64,000 nucleotides of DNA from an uncultured Corynebacterium sp. (GTDB taxonomy: Bacteria; Actinomycetota; Actinomycetes; Mycobacteriales; Mycobacteriaceae). The stretch spans positions 1-64,000 of the forward strand of contig NZ_CAMIBP010000013.1 of NCBI RefSeq assembly GCF_946223165.1, read 5' to 3'. Shown one piece after another: positions 1 to 8,506 of this stretch. The first letter of the stretch is position 1. Each line of letters opens with the position of its first letter. A model generated the notes under the pieces. It saw nothing but the letters and a program-made list of their open reading frames with translations. It had not been told where the DNA came from and did not search any database. A program made the translations under genes and the position numbers.

Positions 1-179
1 GCGAGATCATCGTGCGTCAGCGCGGCACCAAGTTCCACCCGGGTGAGAACGTTGGCCGTGGCGGCGACGACACGCTGTTCGCCCTCGAGGCAGGCGCTGT
101 GCAGTTCGCCATCAAGCGCAACCGTCGCGTCGTGAACATCGTTCCGGCCGAGCAGGTCGCTGCTGAGGCTTCTGCCTAA
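1..179 (+). CDS. rpmA: 50S ribosomal protein L27, 3' part
   Basis: The frame beginning at base 3 encodes the last 58 residues of L27; the 5' end lies outside the window. The segment contains the family motifs GTKFHPGENVGRGGDDTLFA and a basic FAIKRNRRVVN stretch. L27 sits near the peptidyl-transferase centre of the large ribosomal subunit. It is followed by a terminator-like hairpin and then obg, the usual rplU-rpmA-obg order. Identity is clear even though only the C-terminal two thirds is visible. Confidence 0.96.
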   Translation, partial: EIIVRQRGTKFHPGENVGRGGDDTLFALEAGAVQFAIKRNRRVVNIVPAEQVAAEASA

Positions 180-195
180 GCTTTCAAGCTTTACC

Positions 196-230
196 AAGGC
201 CCAGGCTCCCTCGTTGGGGGTCTGGGCCTT
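196..230 (+). terminator. Hairpin after rpmA
   Basis: AAGGCCCAG and CTGGGCCTT form a perfect 9-bp stem around a 17-nt loop just after the rpmA stop. The T-run behind it is weak (GTGCTTT), so termination may be partial and allow read-through into obg. Confidence 0.7.
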
Positions 231-242
231 GTGCTTTAGAAT
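214..242 (+). promoter_or_regulatory. Possible obg promoter
   Basis: TTGGGG (214-219) and TAGAAT (237-242) are spaced by 17 bp, a plausible -35/-10 pair. The -35 lies inside the rpmA hairpin. The transcript would have a leader of about 55 nt carrying an AAGGA ribosome site before obg. This is pattern matching only. Confidence 0.35.
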
Positions 243-302
243 CGACATCTAAGACCGTCTACGAACGTCTCCTCTGTTCCACCGAGCTTTAAGGACTTTT
301 CC

Positions 303-1826
303 ATGGCACGATTCATCGACCGCGTCGTTCTGCACCTGCAGGCAGGCGACGGCGGGCACGGCTGTGCTTCCGTCCACCGCGAGAAGTTCAAGCCCCTGGG
401 CGGCCCGGACGGCGGCAACGGCGGCCACGGCGGCGACATCGTTCTCGAGGTCTCCCCGCAGATCCACACCCTTATGGACTTCCACTACCGCCCGCACATG
501 AAGGCGGGCCGCGGCGGCAACGGCGCGGGCGACTGGCGCAACGGCGCGCGCGGCGAAGACCTCATCCTCGAGGTGCCAGCCGGCACCGTCGTCTACTCGG
601 AGACGGGGGAGATGCTTGCGGACCTCATTGTCCCGGGCACGCGGTTCATCGCGGCCGAGGGCGGCTTCGGCGGCCTGGGCAACGCGGCCCTGGCGTCCGC
701 GCAGCGCAAGGCTCCGGGGTTTGCCCTGCAGGGCGAGCCGGGCGAGATGCACGACCTCGTCCTCGAGCTCAAGTCCATGGCAGACGTCGGCCTCGTGGGT
801 TTCCCCTCGGCGGGTAAGTCCTCGCTCATTTCCGTGCTGTCCGCGGCTAAGCCGAAGATCGGCGACTACCCGTTTACCACCCTGCAGCCCAACCTGGGCG
901 TGGTGGACATGGGCTTTGAGTCCTTCACCATGGCCGACGTTCCGGGGCTTATCCCGGGCGCGGCCGAGGGCAAGGGGCTGGGTCTGGACTTCCTGCGCCA
1001 CATCGAGCGCACCGCGGTGCTCGCCCACGTCGTCGACGTCGCTACTCTGGAGCCGGGACGCGATCCGCTCTCGGATATCGAGGCCCTCGAAAACGAGCTG
1101 GCCAAGTACCAGGAGCTGCTGGAGCAGGACACCGGGCTGGGTGATCTGCGCGAGCGTCCCCGCATCATCATCCTCAACAAGGCGGACATTCCGGAGGCCG
1201 AGGAGTTGGCCGAGTTCGTCAAGCCGGAGCTGGAGGAGAAGTACGGCTGGCCCGTCTTCATCATTTCCGCCGTGGCCCGCAAGGGCCTGGACCCGCTGAA
1301 ATACAAGCTCCTGGAGATGGTCAAGGAGCACCGCCGCCACCAGCCCAAGGTCAAGGTGGACAAGGAGCACACCATTATTCGCCCCATGGCGGCGAAGAAG
1401 AAGGGCTCCCACGCGGACTTCGCGGTGCGCCCGGATCCGGAGGTGGAGGGCGGCTTCATCGTCGACGGCGACAAGATCGAGCGCTGGATCATCCAGACCG
1501 ACTTCGAGAATGACGAGGCCATCGGCTACCTTGCGGACCGCCTAGCCAAGGCGGGCGTGGAGGACGAGCTGTTTAAGCAGGGCGCCATCGAGGGCTGCAC
1601 CGTGACCATCGGCGACATCTCGTTTGAGTGGGAGCCGATGACGGGCGGCCGCGCCACGGATGCTGGTCGTGGCTTCGACGGCCGCCTCATGGGCACCACC
1701 CGCACCTCCGCCGCGGAGCGCAAGCGCGCGTCCCAGGCCCGCCGCGGACTCATTGACGAGTACGACTTTGGTGACGGTGACGAGGTCACCCGCGAGTCCG
1801 CCAACCGCGACCGCTGGCAGGGCTAA
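303..1826 (+). CDS. obg: GTPase Obg/CgtA
   Basis: 507-residue Obg-family GTPase involved in late 50S subunit maturation and stress responses. The glycine-rich Obg fold fills about residues 1-158. The G domain starts with GFPSAGKSS (166-174), followed by DVPGLIPGA (G3) and NKAD (G4). A C-terminal OCT domain ends near FEWEP, followed by a basic, low-complexity tail. The ATG is preceded by AAGGA at a good distance. It is directly abutted by proB, whose ATG follows the obg TAA with no gap, so the two are probably co-transcribed and translationally coupled. Confidence 0.97.
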   Translation: MARFIDRVVLHLQAGDGGHGCASVHREKFKPLGGPDGGNGGHGGDIVLEVSPQIHTLMDFHYRPHMKAGRGGNGAGDWRNGARGEDLILEVPAGTVVYSETGEMLADLIVPGTRFIAAEGGFGGLGNAALASAQRKAPGFALQGEPGEMHDLVLELKSMADVGLVGFPSAGKSSLISVLSAAKPKIGDYPFTTLQPNLGVVDMGFESFTMADVPGLIPGAAEGKGLGLDFLRHIERTAVLAHVVDVATLEPGRDPLSDIEALENELAKYQELLEQDTGLGDLRERPRIIILNKADIPEAEELAEFVKPELEEKYGWPVFIISAVARKGLDPLKYKLLEMVKEHRRHQPKVKVDKEHTIIRPMAAKKKGSHADFAVRPDPEVEGGFIVDGDKIERWIIQTDFENDEAIGYLADRLAKAGVEDELFKQGAIEGCTVTIGDISFEWEPMTGGRATDAGRGFDGRLMGTTRTSAAERKRASQARRGLIDEYDFGDGDEVTRESANRDRWQG

Positions 1827-3035
1827 ATGCTCAACAACCCCGAGTACCCGGACTATCCGCTGCCGCTGCAGCCCACCGGCGCGCCACTGCCGCAGTTCCC
1901 GCCCACGCGCGAGGGAGGCTTCGAGTCGGAGCTGCGCGCCGAGCTGTCGCGCGCCAAGCGCATCGTGGTCAAGATCGGCTCGTCCTCGCTGACGAAGGAG
2001 GACTTCACCACGTCGACGGCCAAGATCGACCGCATCGTGGACGCCATCTGCGCGCGCATGAACGTCTCCGACGTCATCCTGGTCTCCTCGGGCGCGGTCG
2101 CCGCGGGCATGCGCCCCATGGGCCTGACCACCCGCCCCAAGGATCTGGCCACCAAGCAGGCGGCGGCGTCGGTGGGCCAGGTCCACCTCGCCTACGAGTG
2201 GGGGGTGTCCTTCGCCCGTTACGGGCGCTCGGTGGGGCAGGTGCTGCTCACCGCGGGCGACATCGGCCAGCGCGATCGCGCCCGCAACGCGCAGCGCACC
2301 ATTGATCGCCTCCGCCAGCTAGGCGTGGTGCCCATCGTCAACGAGAACGACACGGTGGCCACGTCCGAGATGCATTTCGGCGATAACGATCGCCTCTCCG
2401 CGCTCGTGGCCAACCTCGTGGGCGCGGACGCTCTCTTCCTCTTCTCCGACGTCGAGGGCCTCTACGACAAGAACCCGTCCGAGCCGGACGCCCGCTTCAT
2501 CGAGGAGGTCCGCTCGGGCAAGGATCTGCAGGGCATCGAGGCTGGCGATGGCGGCCGCGTGGGCACCGGCGGCATGGCCACGAAGGTCTCTGCCGCCCGC
2601 ATCGCCACCCGTGGCGGCATCCCGGTCCTGCTCGCCTCGGCCGAGGATATTAGCCCCGCGCTTGCCGATGCCTCCGTGGGCACCGTCTTCCACACCCGTC
2701 CGGAGCGCCACCTCTCGGCGTGGAAGTTTTGGGCGCTCTATTCCGCGGACGCGGGCGGCGCGGTCCGCCTCGACGCCGGCGCTGTCAAAGCCGTCACGGC
2801 CGGCGGCAACTCGCTGCTCGCCGTGGGAGTCACCGAGGTCATCGGCGAGTTCCACGCGTGCGAGATCATCGACATCCTGGGCCCAGACGGCGAGATCATC
2901 GGCCGCGGCGAGGTGGGATTCGACTCCCAGGTCCTGCGTGGGATCCTGGGTAAGCACACCGACGAACTGCCGCCCGAGCACCGCCGCGCCGTCGTGCATG
3001 CGGACTACCTGTCCAACTACGCCTCACGTCTGTAA
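1827..3035 (+). CDS. proB: Glutamate 5-kinase
   Basis: 402 residues. It phosphorylates glutamate, the first step of proline synthesis. The amino-acid kinase domain begins at IVVKIGSSSLT (about 46-56). NENDTVAT and GDNDRLSALVA loops follow, and a C-terminal PUA domain ends HADYLSNYASRL, as in other corynebacteria. About 35 proline-rich residues precede the kinase core, which the C. glutamicum protein as I recall it does not have. No good internal start exists, so the ATG immediately after the obg stop is kept. The partner proA lies 2 kb downstream. Confidence 0.96.
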   Translation: MLNNPEYPDYPLPLQPTGAPLPQFPPTREGGFESELRAELSRAKRIVVKIGSSSLTKEDFTTSTAKIDRIVDAICARMNVSDVILVSSGAVAAGMRPMGLTTRPKDLATKQAAASVGQVHLAYEWGVSFARYGRSVGQVLLTAGDIGQRDRARNAQRTIDRLRQLGVVPIVNENDTVATSEMHFGDNDRLSALVANLVGADALFLFSDVEGLYDKNPSEPDARFIEEVRSGKDLQGIEAGDGGRVGTGGMATKVSAARIATRGGIPVLLASAEDISPALADASVGTVFHTRPERHLSAWKFWALYSADAGGAVRLDAGAVKAVTAGGNSLLAVGVTEVIGEFHACEIIDILGPDGEIIGRGEVGFDSQVLRGILGKHTDELPPEHRRAVVHADYLSNYASRL

Positions 3036-3060
3036 AAGTTCCGGAAGGTAGTCTGGCCCC

Positions 3061-3993
3061 ATGAAGTTCGCGATGGGACCCCACACCTGGGACGTGACCG
3101 TGCGCCAGCTCGAAGCCGCGGGCCACGAGTTGGTGGCCTTGGACGAGGCCGAGGTCTACCTCAACACCCGGCAGGATCCGGCGTTGTTCCCACAGCTGCC
3201 GCCGAGTATTCGCTGGGTGCAGCATTGTTTCACCGGTGTCAACGTCTTCATCGAGGCCGGGCTTATCAGCGATGCGCCAGGAGCCATTCCCTGGGCCAAC
3301 GCGGCCGGCGCCTTCGCGAAGCCGGTGGCGGAATCGGCGCTGGCGCTGCTCCTGTCCACCGCGCACCGGCACACGGAGCTCGCGCGCGAGGCGTCGTGGG
3401 CGCGCGCCCGCGAGATCGACGAGGCCCAGTTCTGGCTCTACCCGCAGGGCCGTCGGCGCCGCGTGGTCGTCCTCGGCGCGGGCGGCATCGGCAAGGAGCT
3501 TATCCGCATGCTCGCTCCCTTTGACGTCCACGTCACGGCGGTGACCCGCAGCGGCCGAGAGGTGCCCGGCGCGGACGCGGCGGTGGGCATCGGCGAGCAC
3601 ATGCCCGCGGTGGCCGAGGCGGACGTCGTGGTGGCCATCCTGCCGCTCACCGAGGCGGCGCGGGGGCTTATCGATGCCGCCTTCTTCCGCGCCATGCCCG
3701 CCCACGCGCTGTTTGTCAACGTGGGCCGCGGCGCCACCGTGGTGACCGACGATCTCGTGGACGCCCTACGGAACTGGGAGATCGCCGGGGCGGGCCTCGA
3801 CGTCGTGGACCCAGAGCCGCTGCCGGACGGGCATCCTCTCTTTGCGCTGCCGAATGCCACCGTCACACCGCACATGGCGGCGTCGGGGCAGGTGGCGCAG
3901 TTTCATATCCCTGCTATTTTTGAGGCAAACGCCGCTGCGTTTGCCCGGGGCGAGCGCATGCCCACCCAGGTCGATCCGAAGGCAGGTTATTAG
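3061..3993 (+). CDS. D-isomer-specific 2-hydroxyacid dehydrogenase (copy 1)
   Basis: 310-residue NAD(P)-dependent dehydrogenase of the D-2-hydroxyacid family, substrate unknown. It has a Rossmann motif VVVLGAGGIGKEL near residue 140, the NVGRGATVV signature with the conserved Arg, DVVDPEPLPDGHPLF with the conserved Glu, and TPHMAA with the catalytic His. A dehydrogenase between proB and proA is typical of Corynebacterium. Here it is followed after 2 bp by a paralogue with the same layout. TAGTCT (3049-3054) ends 6 nt before the ATG, suggesting its own leaderless promoter. Confidence 0.9.
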   Translation: MKFAMGPHTWDVTVRQLEAAGHELVALDEAEVYLNTRQDPALFPQLPPSIRWVQHCFTGVNVFIEAGLISDAPGAIPWANAAGAFAKPVAESALALLLSTAHRHTELAREASWARAREIDEAQFWLYPQGRRRRVVVLGAGGIGKELIRMLAPFDVHVTAVTRSGREVPGADAAVGIGEHMPAVAEADVVVAILPLTEAARGLIDAAFFRAMPAHALFVNVGRGATVVTDDLVDALRNWEIAGAGLDVVDPEPLPDGHPLFALPNATVTPHMAASGQVAQFHIPAIFEANAAAFARGERMPTQVDPKAGY

Positions 3994-3995
3994 AC

Positions 3996-4901
3996 ATGAA
4001 GTATGCGATGCTTCCCACGCCCTGGGAAGAAACCGTGGAGGCCTTGGCCGCCGCCGGTCACGAACTAGTCGGGCTCGACGACGCCGAGTTCCTCGTCTTC
4101 AACGGTTCCCCGGATGACTTCCCGCAGCCGCTGCCGGATAGCATCGGCTTCGTGCAGGCGCCCTTCGCGGGCGTGGACCACGTTCTCGACCTCATCGAGT
4201 CCACCGGAGTGCCGTGGTCCAACGCTGCGGGCGTCTATGACTCCACGGTGGCGGAGTCCACCATCGCCCTGCTACTTGCGCAGCTCCACGCCCACAAGCG
4301 CGTCGGAAAGTCCTGGTCGAATCGAGCGGACGTCGAGGCGCACACGTCCTTCCTCTTCGAGGACCGCACGGTGGCGATCGTCGGCGCGGGCGGCATCGGC
4401 AAGCGCCTCATCTCCATGCTCTCCGGCTTCGGAGTCAGCATCATCGCGGTGAACCGTTCCGGCCGTCCCGTGGACGGCGCCGCTGAGACCGTGCCCTTCG
4501 TCGATCTGGAGTCGGTGTGGCCGCGCGCGGATTACGTCGTGCTGCTGGCCCCGCTGACGCCGGAGACCATGCACATGGTGGATGCGTCCGCGTTCCAGGC
4601 CATGCCCAGCCACGCCGTGGTGGTCAACGTGGGCCGCGGTCCGCTCGTGGACACCGACGCGCTCGTGGACGCGATCCGCTCCGGCGAGATTGCCGGTGCC
4701 GCGCTCGACGTCACGGACCCCGAGCCCCTGCCGGACGGCCACCCGCTGTGGGACATGCCGGAGGTGGTCATCACGCCGCACCTGGCCAACCCGCCGTACA
4801 GCGTGCGCATGCGCATCGGCGAGCACACTGCGCGGGTCGCGGCCGCCTTCGCGGCGGGCGAGGAGCTGCCCACCCGCGTCGATACGAAACATGGGTATTA
4901 A
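3996..4901 (+). CDS. D-isomer-specific 2-hydroxyacid dehydrogenase (copy 2)
   Basis: 301-residue paralogue of the preceding gene. It shares the opening pattern (MK-A-M-P-W..TV), the AIVGAGGIGKRL nucleotide-binding loop, NVGRGPLVDTDALVDAI, DVTDPEPLPDGHPLW and ITPHLANP. The two proteins also share similar C-termini (PT-VD-K-GY), which points to tandem duplication. The N-terminal substrate domain differs most, so substrate preference may have diverged. It is likely co-transcribed with copy 1 and with proA downstream. Its role in proline metabolism, if any, is not evident. Confidence 0.9.
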   Translation: MKYAMLPTPWEETVEALAAAGHELVGLDDAEFLVFNGSPDDFPQPLPDSIGFVQAPFAGVDHVLDLIESTGVPWSNAAGVYDSTVAESTIALLLAQLHAHKRVGKSWSNRADVEAHTSFLFEDRTVAIVGAGGIGKRLISMLSGFGVSIIAVNRSGRPVDGAAETVPFVDLESVWPRADYVVLLAPLTPETMHMVDASAFQAMPSHAVVVNVGRGPLVDTDALVDAIRSGEIAGAALDVTDPEPLPDGHPLWDMPEVVITPHLANPPYSVRMRIGEHTARVAAAFAAGEELPTRVDTKHGY

Positions 4902-4907
4902 TCGTGA

Positions 4908-5012
4908 ATGACGACATCATTGGCGTCGGCGATGTCGTGCACCCTAGAACCCTTTTTGGGGCTCAACTGGGAAAAAGCGCTCGCGAAGGCCAAGCGCGCG
5001 GAGAAAGATTAA
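4908..5012 (+). CDS. Possible small protein between dehydrogenase and proA
   Basis: A 34-codon ATG frame fills the gap between the second dehydrogenase and proA, with its stop 11 bp before the proA ATG. About 73% of its third codon positions are G or C, like the flanking genes. The C-terminal half is a plausible amphipathic helix (NWEKALAKAKRAEKD). There is no strong ribosome site; a GTG in another frame lies just upstream. I do not recognise a family. It could instead be chance in a spacer. Confidence 0.4.
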   Translation: MTTSLASAMSCTLEPFLGLNWEKALAKAKRAEKD

Positions 5013-5023
5013 GGTAGTTCACC

Positions 5024-6277
5024 ATGAGCGAGATGACCCGCGAGGAAGAGCGCACCCAGGTCCTGTCCATGGCGAAGGCGGCCAAGGCCGTGGCCCCGCA
5101 GGTGGGGCAGCTGACCACGCCGCGCAAGAACGAGATCCTGCGCGCCGCGGCGGACGACGTGGAGTCGCGCGCGGAGGAGATTCTTGCGGCCAATTCCCTG
5201 GATATTGACGCCGGCCGTGCGGCGGGCATGGATGCGTCCCTCATCGACCGTCTGGCCTTGGATGCTGGGCGCATCGGCGGCATCGCCGGCGGCCTGCGAC
5301 AGGTGGCGGGCCTGCCGGACCCGGTGGGGGAGGTCGTGCGCGGGCACACCATGGACAACGGCATTGTTATGAAGCAGGTGCGCGTGCCCATGGGCGTGAT
5401 GGGCATGGTCTATGAGGCGCGCCCGAACGTCACGGTGGACGCCTTCGGCCTGGCCCTCAAGTCGGGCAACGTAGCGCTGCTGCGTGGATCCAAGTCGGCG
5501 CGCAACTCCAACGCCGCGTTGGTGGGGATCTTGCAGGGCACCCTCGAGCGCTTCTCGCTGCCGCGCGAGGCCGTGCAGCTGCTGCCGTGTGAGACCCACG
5601 ACTCGGTCCAGGACCTCATCACCGCCCGCGGCCTTGTGGATATTGTCATCCCGCGCGGATCGGCGCGATTGATTAACGCCGTCGTGGAGAACGCTACCGT
5701 GCCGGCCATCGAGACCGGTACGGGCAACTGCCACTTCTACATCGACGCCTCCGCGGACCTCAAGAAGGCCATCGACATGGTCATCAACGGCAAAACCCGC
5801 CGCCCGTCCGTCTGTAACGCCACGGAGACGGTGCTGCTGGACTCCGGACTGTCTGCGGTCTCCCAGCTCAAGGTGCTCGACGCCCTGCGCGCGGCCGGCG
5901 TGACCATCCACTCGGAGGACTTCGAGGGCTGCGAGCCCGTGGACCAGTGGGATGAGGAGTTCCTGTCCCTCGACATCCGCGCCACGATCGTGGACGGCGT
6001 CGACGGCGCGATTGCTCACATTGCGCAGCACACGACGGGCCACACTGAGGGCATTGCGGCGCAGGACGCCGATGTGCTGCTGGCGTTTGCCAACGGCGTC
6101 GACGCGGCCGCGGTCATGCTCAATGCCTCCACCGCGTTTACCGACGGCGAGCTCTACGGCATGGGCGCCGAGATCGGCATCTCCACGCAGAAGCTCCACG
6201 CCCGCGGCCCCATGGCGCTGCCGGAGCTGACCACCACGAAGTGGATCCTGCAGGGAACAGGGCAGATTCGCCCCTAG
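5024..6277 (+). CDS. proA: Gamma-glutamyl phosphate reductase
   Basis: 417 residues, the normal length. It reduces gamma-glutamyl phosphate to glutamate semialdehyde with NADPH in proline synthesis. It shows the ALDH-like fold signatures VPMGVMGMVYEARPNVTVDA (about 121-140), LRGSKSARNSNAAL, and the catalytic cysteine in RRPSVCNATET at residue 264. AAGGTAG upstream of the ATG serves as ribosome site. It completes the proB/proA pair interrupted by the two dehydrogenases. Confidence 0.97.
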   Translation: MSEMTREEERTQVLSMAKAAKAVAPQVGQLTTPRKNEILRAAADDVESRAEEILAANSLDIDAGRAAGMDASLIDRLALDAGRIGGIAGGLRQVAGLPDPVGEVVRGHTMDNGIVMKQVRVPMGVMGMVYEARPNVTVDAFGLALKSGNVALLRGSKSARNSNAALVGILQGTLERFSLPREAVQLLPCETHDSVQDLITARGLVDIVIPRGSARLINAVVENATVPAIETGTGNCHFYIDASADLKKAIDMVINGKTRRPSVCNATETVLLDSGLSAVSQLKVLDALRAAGVTIHSEDFEGCEPVDQWDEEFLSLDIRATIVDGVDGAIAHIAQHTTGHTEGIAAQDADVLLAFANGVDAAAVMLNASTAFTDGELYGMGAEIGISTQKLHARGPMALPELTTTKWILQGTGQIRP

Positions 6278-6356
6278 TCCATTTTCTTCGAGCCCTGTGC
6301 TTAGGGACGTGCTAGGGTGTCGGACCGGATAGGAAAACACTGTGGAAGGTCTCGTC

Positions 6357-7280
6357 ATGTCCCGCACTCTCGCCAGCAAACTCAGCTCCCTTGTCGCTTC
6401 CGCGGCGGCCGCTTTTGCCCTCATCGCCGCCCCGTCCGTGATCGACGTCCCCGAGGCCAAGGCAGACGTCTGCCCGGCCGTCGTCGTGGTGGCGGCCCGC
6501 GGTTCCGGGCAGAACAACCAAGCGCAGACCTGGTACTCCAACCAGGCCGCGTACGCCTCCAACGGCTGGGAGGGAGAGACCGTGCGCGCCATGCTGCGTA
6601 CCGTCGAGTCTCGCTACCAGGCCACACACGGCGGCGCCTCCGTCATGAAGGACGTCTACGTCCTGGGATTGAGCCCGCAGGACTACCCGGCCACCTTCCC
6701 AGAGTATGAGATCCCCTCCATCCCGCAGCCCACGTCTGCGCTGCAGGCGCTGGGCACCGCTGTGACCTGGGCGCAGCCGGTGTGGTCCATGGGCATCTCC
6801 GCGGCCAACCAATTCGCCTACTCCGTGCAGACCGGCCGCTCGGGCGTCATGAACGCCATCAACGGCTACGAGGGCGCCTCCGGCTGCCACCCGCAGTACA
6901 TCCTCACCGGCTACAGCCAGGGCGCGATGATTCTCGCGGAGCATGAGAAAGAACTGGCCGCCCGCAACCAGCTGGCTGGCGTGCTCTACATGGGCAACCC
7001 TATGACCGCGAAGAATGACCCGTTCACCGTGGGAAACTCCACCGGTGAGGGCGGCATCCTGGGCTGGATGCCCACCAACACCGTCGGCTCGCGCGCCACG
7101 AACAACCGCATCAACTACTGCCTGCCGCGCGACGGCGTGTGCGATCTGTCCCGCGGCACGCTGGAGGCCTCCCGCTTCAACGGCGGCGACCACGGCCGCT
7201 ACTTTATGTGGGGATCCCAGTGGGACGCCCAGGTGGCCGACGCCGTGGGCAGCTGGGTGGATCAGGTGCGCTACCGCTAG
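6357..7280 (+). CDS. Secreted cutinase-family serine esterase
   Basis: About 307 residues with an N-terminal signal peptide (basic MSRTLASK, hydrophobic core, AKA cleavage region near residue 36). The alpha/beta hydrolase body carries the nucleophile elbow GYSQG (Ser near 187) and a C-terminal GGDHGRY histidine. AARGSGQNN is the cutinase-type oxyanion segment. It probably acts outside the membrane on lipids or esters. A GTG 15 bp upstream is an alternative start; I prefer the ATG because GGAAGG lies 8 nt before it and it gives a normal signal peptide. TAGGGT (6313-6318) is a possible -10. Confidence 0.88.
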   Translation: MSRTLASKLSSLVASAAAAFALIAAPSVIDVPEAKADVCPAVVVVAARGSGQNNQAQTWYSNQAAYASNGWEGETVRAMLRTVESRYQATHGGASVMKDVYVLGLSPQDYPATFPEYEIPSIPQPTSALQALGTAVTWAQPVWSMGISAANQFAYSVQTGRSGVMNAINGYEGASGCHPQYILTGYSQGAMILAEHEKELAARNQLAGVLYMGNPMTAKNDPFTVGNSTGEGGILGWMPTNTVGSRATNNRINYCLPRDGVCDLSRGTLEASRFNGGDHGRYFMWGSQWDAQVADAVGSWVDQVRYR

Positions 7281-7299
7281 CTCGCTATACTTACCTCCC

Positions 7300-7944
7300 A
7301 TGACTGAATCGGTTGCTCCGGCTGCGTCCCAGCGCATCGGCATCATGGGCGGAACTTTCGACCCCATCCACAACGGTCACCTCGTGGCCGCCAGCGAGGT
7401 CGCACACCGCTTCGACCTCGACCAGGTGATTTTTGTCCCCACCGGCCAGCCCTGGCAGAAGGCGGAGAAGAAGGTCACGGCGGCCGAGCACCGCTACATC
7501 ATGACGACGATTGCTACGGCGTCGAACCCGCGCTTCCGCGTCTCCCGCGTCGACATCGACCGCTCGGGCCCGACGTACACCATCGATACACTGCGCGATA
7601 TCGCCAGCCTCTTCCCCGGGGCGCAGCTGTACTTCATCACCGGCGCCGACGCGCTGGCGGGGATCATGAGCTGGCGCGACTGGGACGCCATGCTGGACAT
7701 GGCCCACTTTGTGGGCGTGACCCGCCCCGGCTACGAGCTCACCAAGGACATGGTGCCGGCCGACGCCCAGGAGGCCATCGATCTGGTGGAGATTCCCGCC
7801 ATGGCTATCTCGTCCACCGACTGCCGCGCCCGCGCGCAGGAGGGTGCTCCCGTCTGGTACCTCGTGCCGGACGGCGTGGTGCAGTACATGGCCAAGAACA
7901 AGCTCTATCAGCCGGATGAGAACCGCGTGCTCGATCTCAACTAG
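7300..7944 (+). CDS. nadD: Nicotinate-nucleotide adenylyltransferase
   Basis: 214 residues. It adenylates nicotinate mononucleotide in NAD synthesis. Seen: GIMGGTFDPIHNGHL (nucleotidyltransferase HxGH class) near residues 14-28 and the C-terminal ISSTDCR loop matching the family ISSTxIR motif. The frame stays open far upstream, but the ATG at 7300 gives the correct family start. A perfect TATACT (7286-7291) ends 8 nt before it with no ribosome site, suggesting a leaderless transcript. rsfS and a GpgP-like gene follow, as in actinobacteria generally. Confidence 0.95.
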   Translation: MTESVAPAASQRIGIMGGTFDPIHNGHLVAASEVAHRFDLDQVIFVPTGQPWQKAEKKVTAAEHRYIMTTIATASNPRFRVSRVDIDRSGPTYTIDTLRDIASLFPGAQLYFITGADALAGIMSWRDWDAMLDMAHFVGVTRPGYELTKDMVPADAQEAIDLVEIPAMAISSTDCRARAQEGAPVWYLVPDGVVQYMAKNKLYQPDENRVLDLN

Positions 7945-8030
7945 CCACACAACTAGGTAAAATCCGCCCCGGCGTGCGACACTGGTAGTCATTACGTCAC
8001 GTACACCTGTCTTCGAAAAAGGAAGAATCA

Positions 8031-8501
8031 TTGTCTATTACTGACCTTGCACGCCGCATGGCCGAAATCTCGGCCAAGGCCGCCGACGAGAAGCTGGCGT
8101 CGAACATCGCCGTCCTTGACGTGTCCGACGTGCTTGCCATCACCGAGGTCTTCGTGGTCGTGTCCGCGGAGACCGAGCGCCAGGTCGCGTCCATCGTCGA
8201 CGAGGTCGAGGATGAGATGACCAAGGAGGGCTTCGAGCCCAAGCGCCGTGAAGGCAACCGCGAGTTCCGCTGGGTGCTGCTCGACTACGGCACCATCGTG
8301 GTCCACGTTCAGCGCGAGACCGAACGCGAGTACTACGGCCTCGACCGCCTGTATCACGACTGCCCGCTCATCGAGATCGAGGGCATCGAGACCCCGCAGC
8401 GCCCAGGCGAGTGGTCGAACGAGGTCAACCTGCGCGAGGTCGAGGACATCGACGAGATCCCGCTGGCCGGCCCGGAGCCGCAAGAAGACGAGGAGTACTA
8501 A
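8031..8501 (+). CDS. rsfS: Ribosomal silencing factor RsfS
   Basis: 156 residues of the RsfS/DUF143 family, which binds L14 on the large subunit and blocks subunit joining in starved cells. The conserved core LLDYGTIVVHVQRETEREYY and YGLDRLYHDCP are visible near residues 84-112, with an acidic C-terminal extension. The start appears to be TTG with AAAAAGGAAG about 8 nt upstream. It sits between nadD and the phosphatase, the standard actinobacterial order. Confidence 0.95.
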   Translation: MSITDLARRMAEISAKAADEKLASNIAVLDVSDVLAITEVFVVVSAETERQVASIVDEVEDEMTKEGFEPKRREGNREFRWVLLDYGTIVVHVQRETEREYYGLDRLYHDCPLIEIEGIETPQRPGEWSNEVNLREVEDIDEIPLAGPEPQEDEEY

Positions 8502-8506
8502 TCCTC

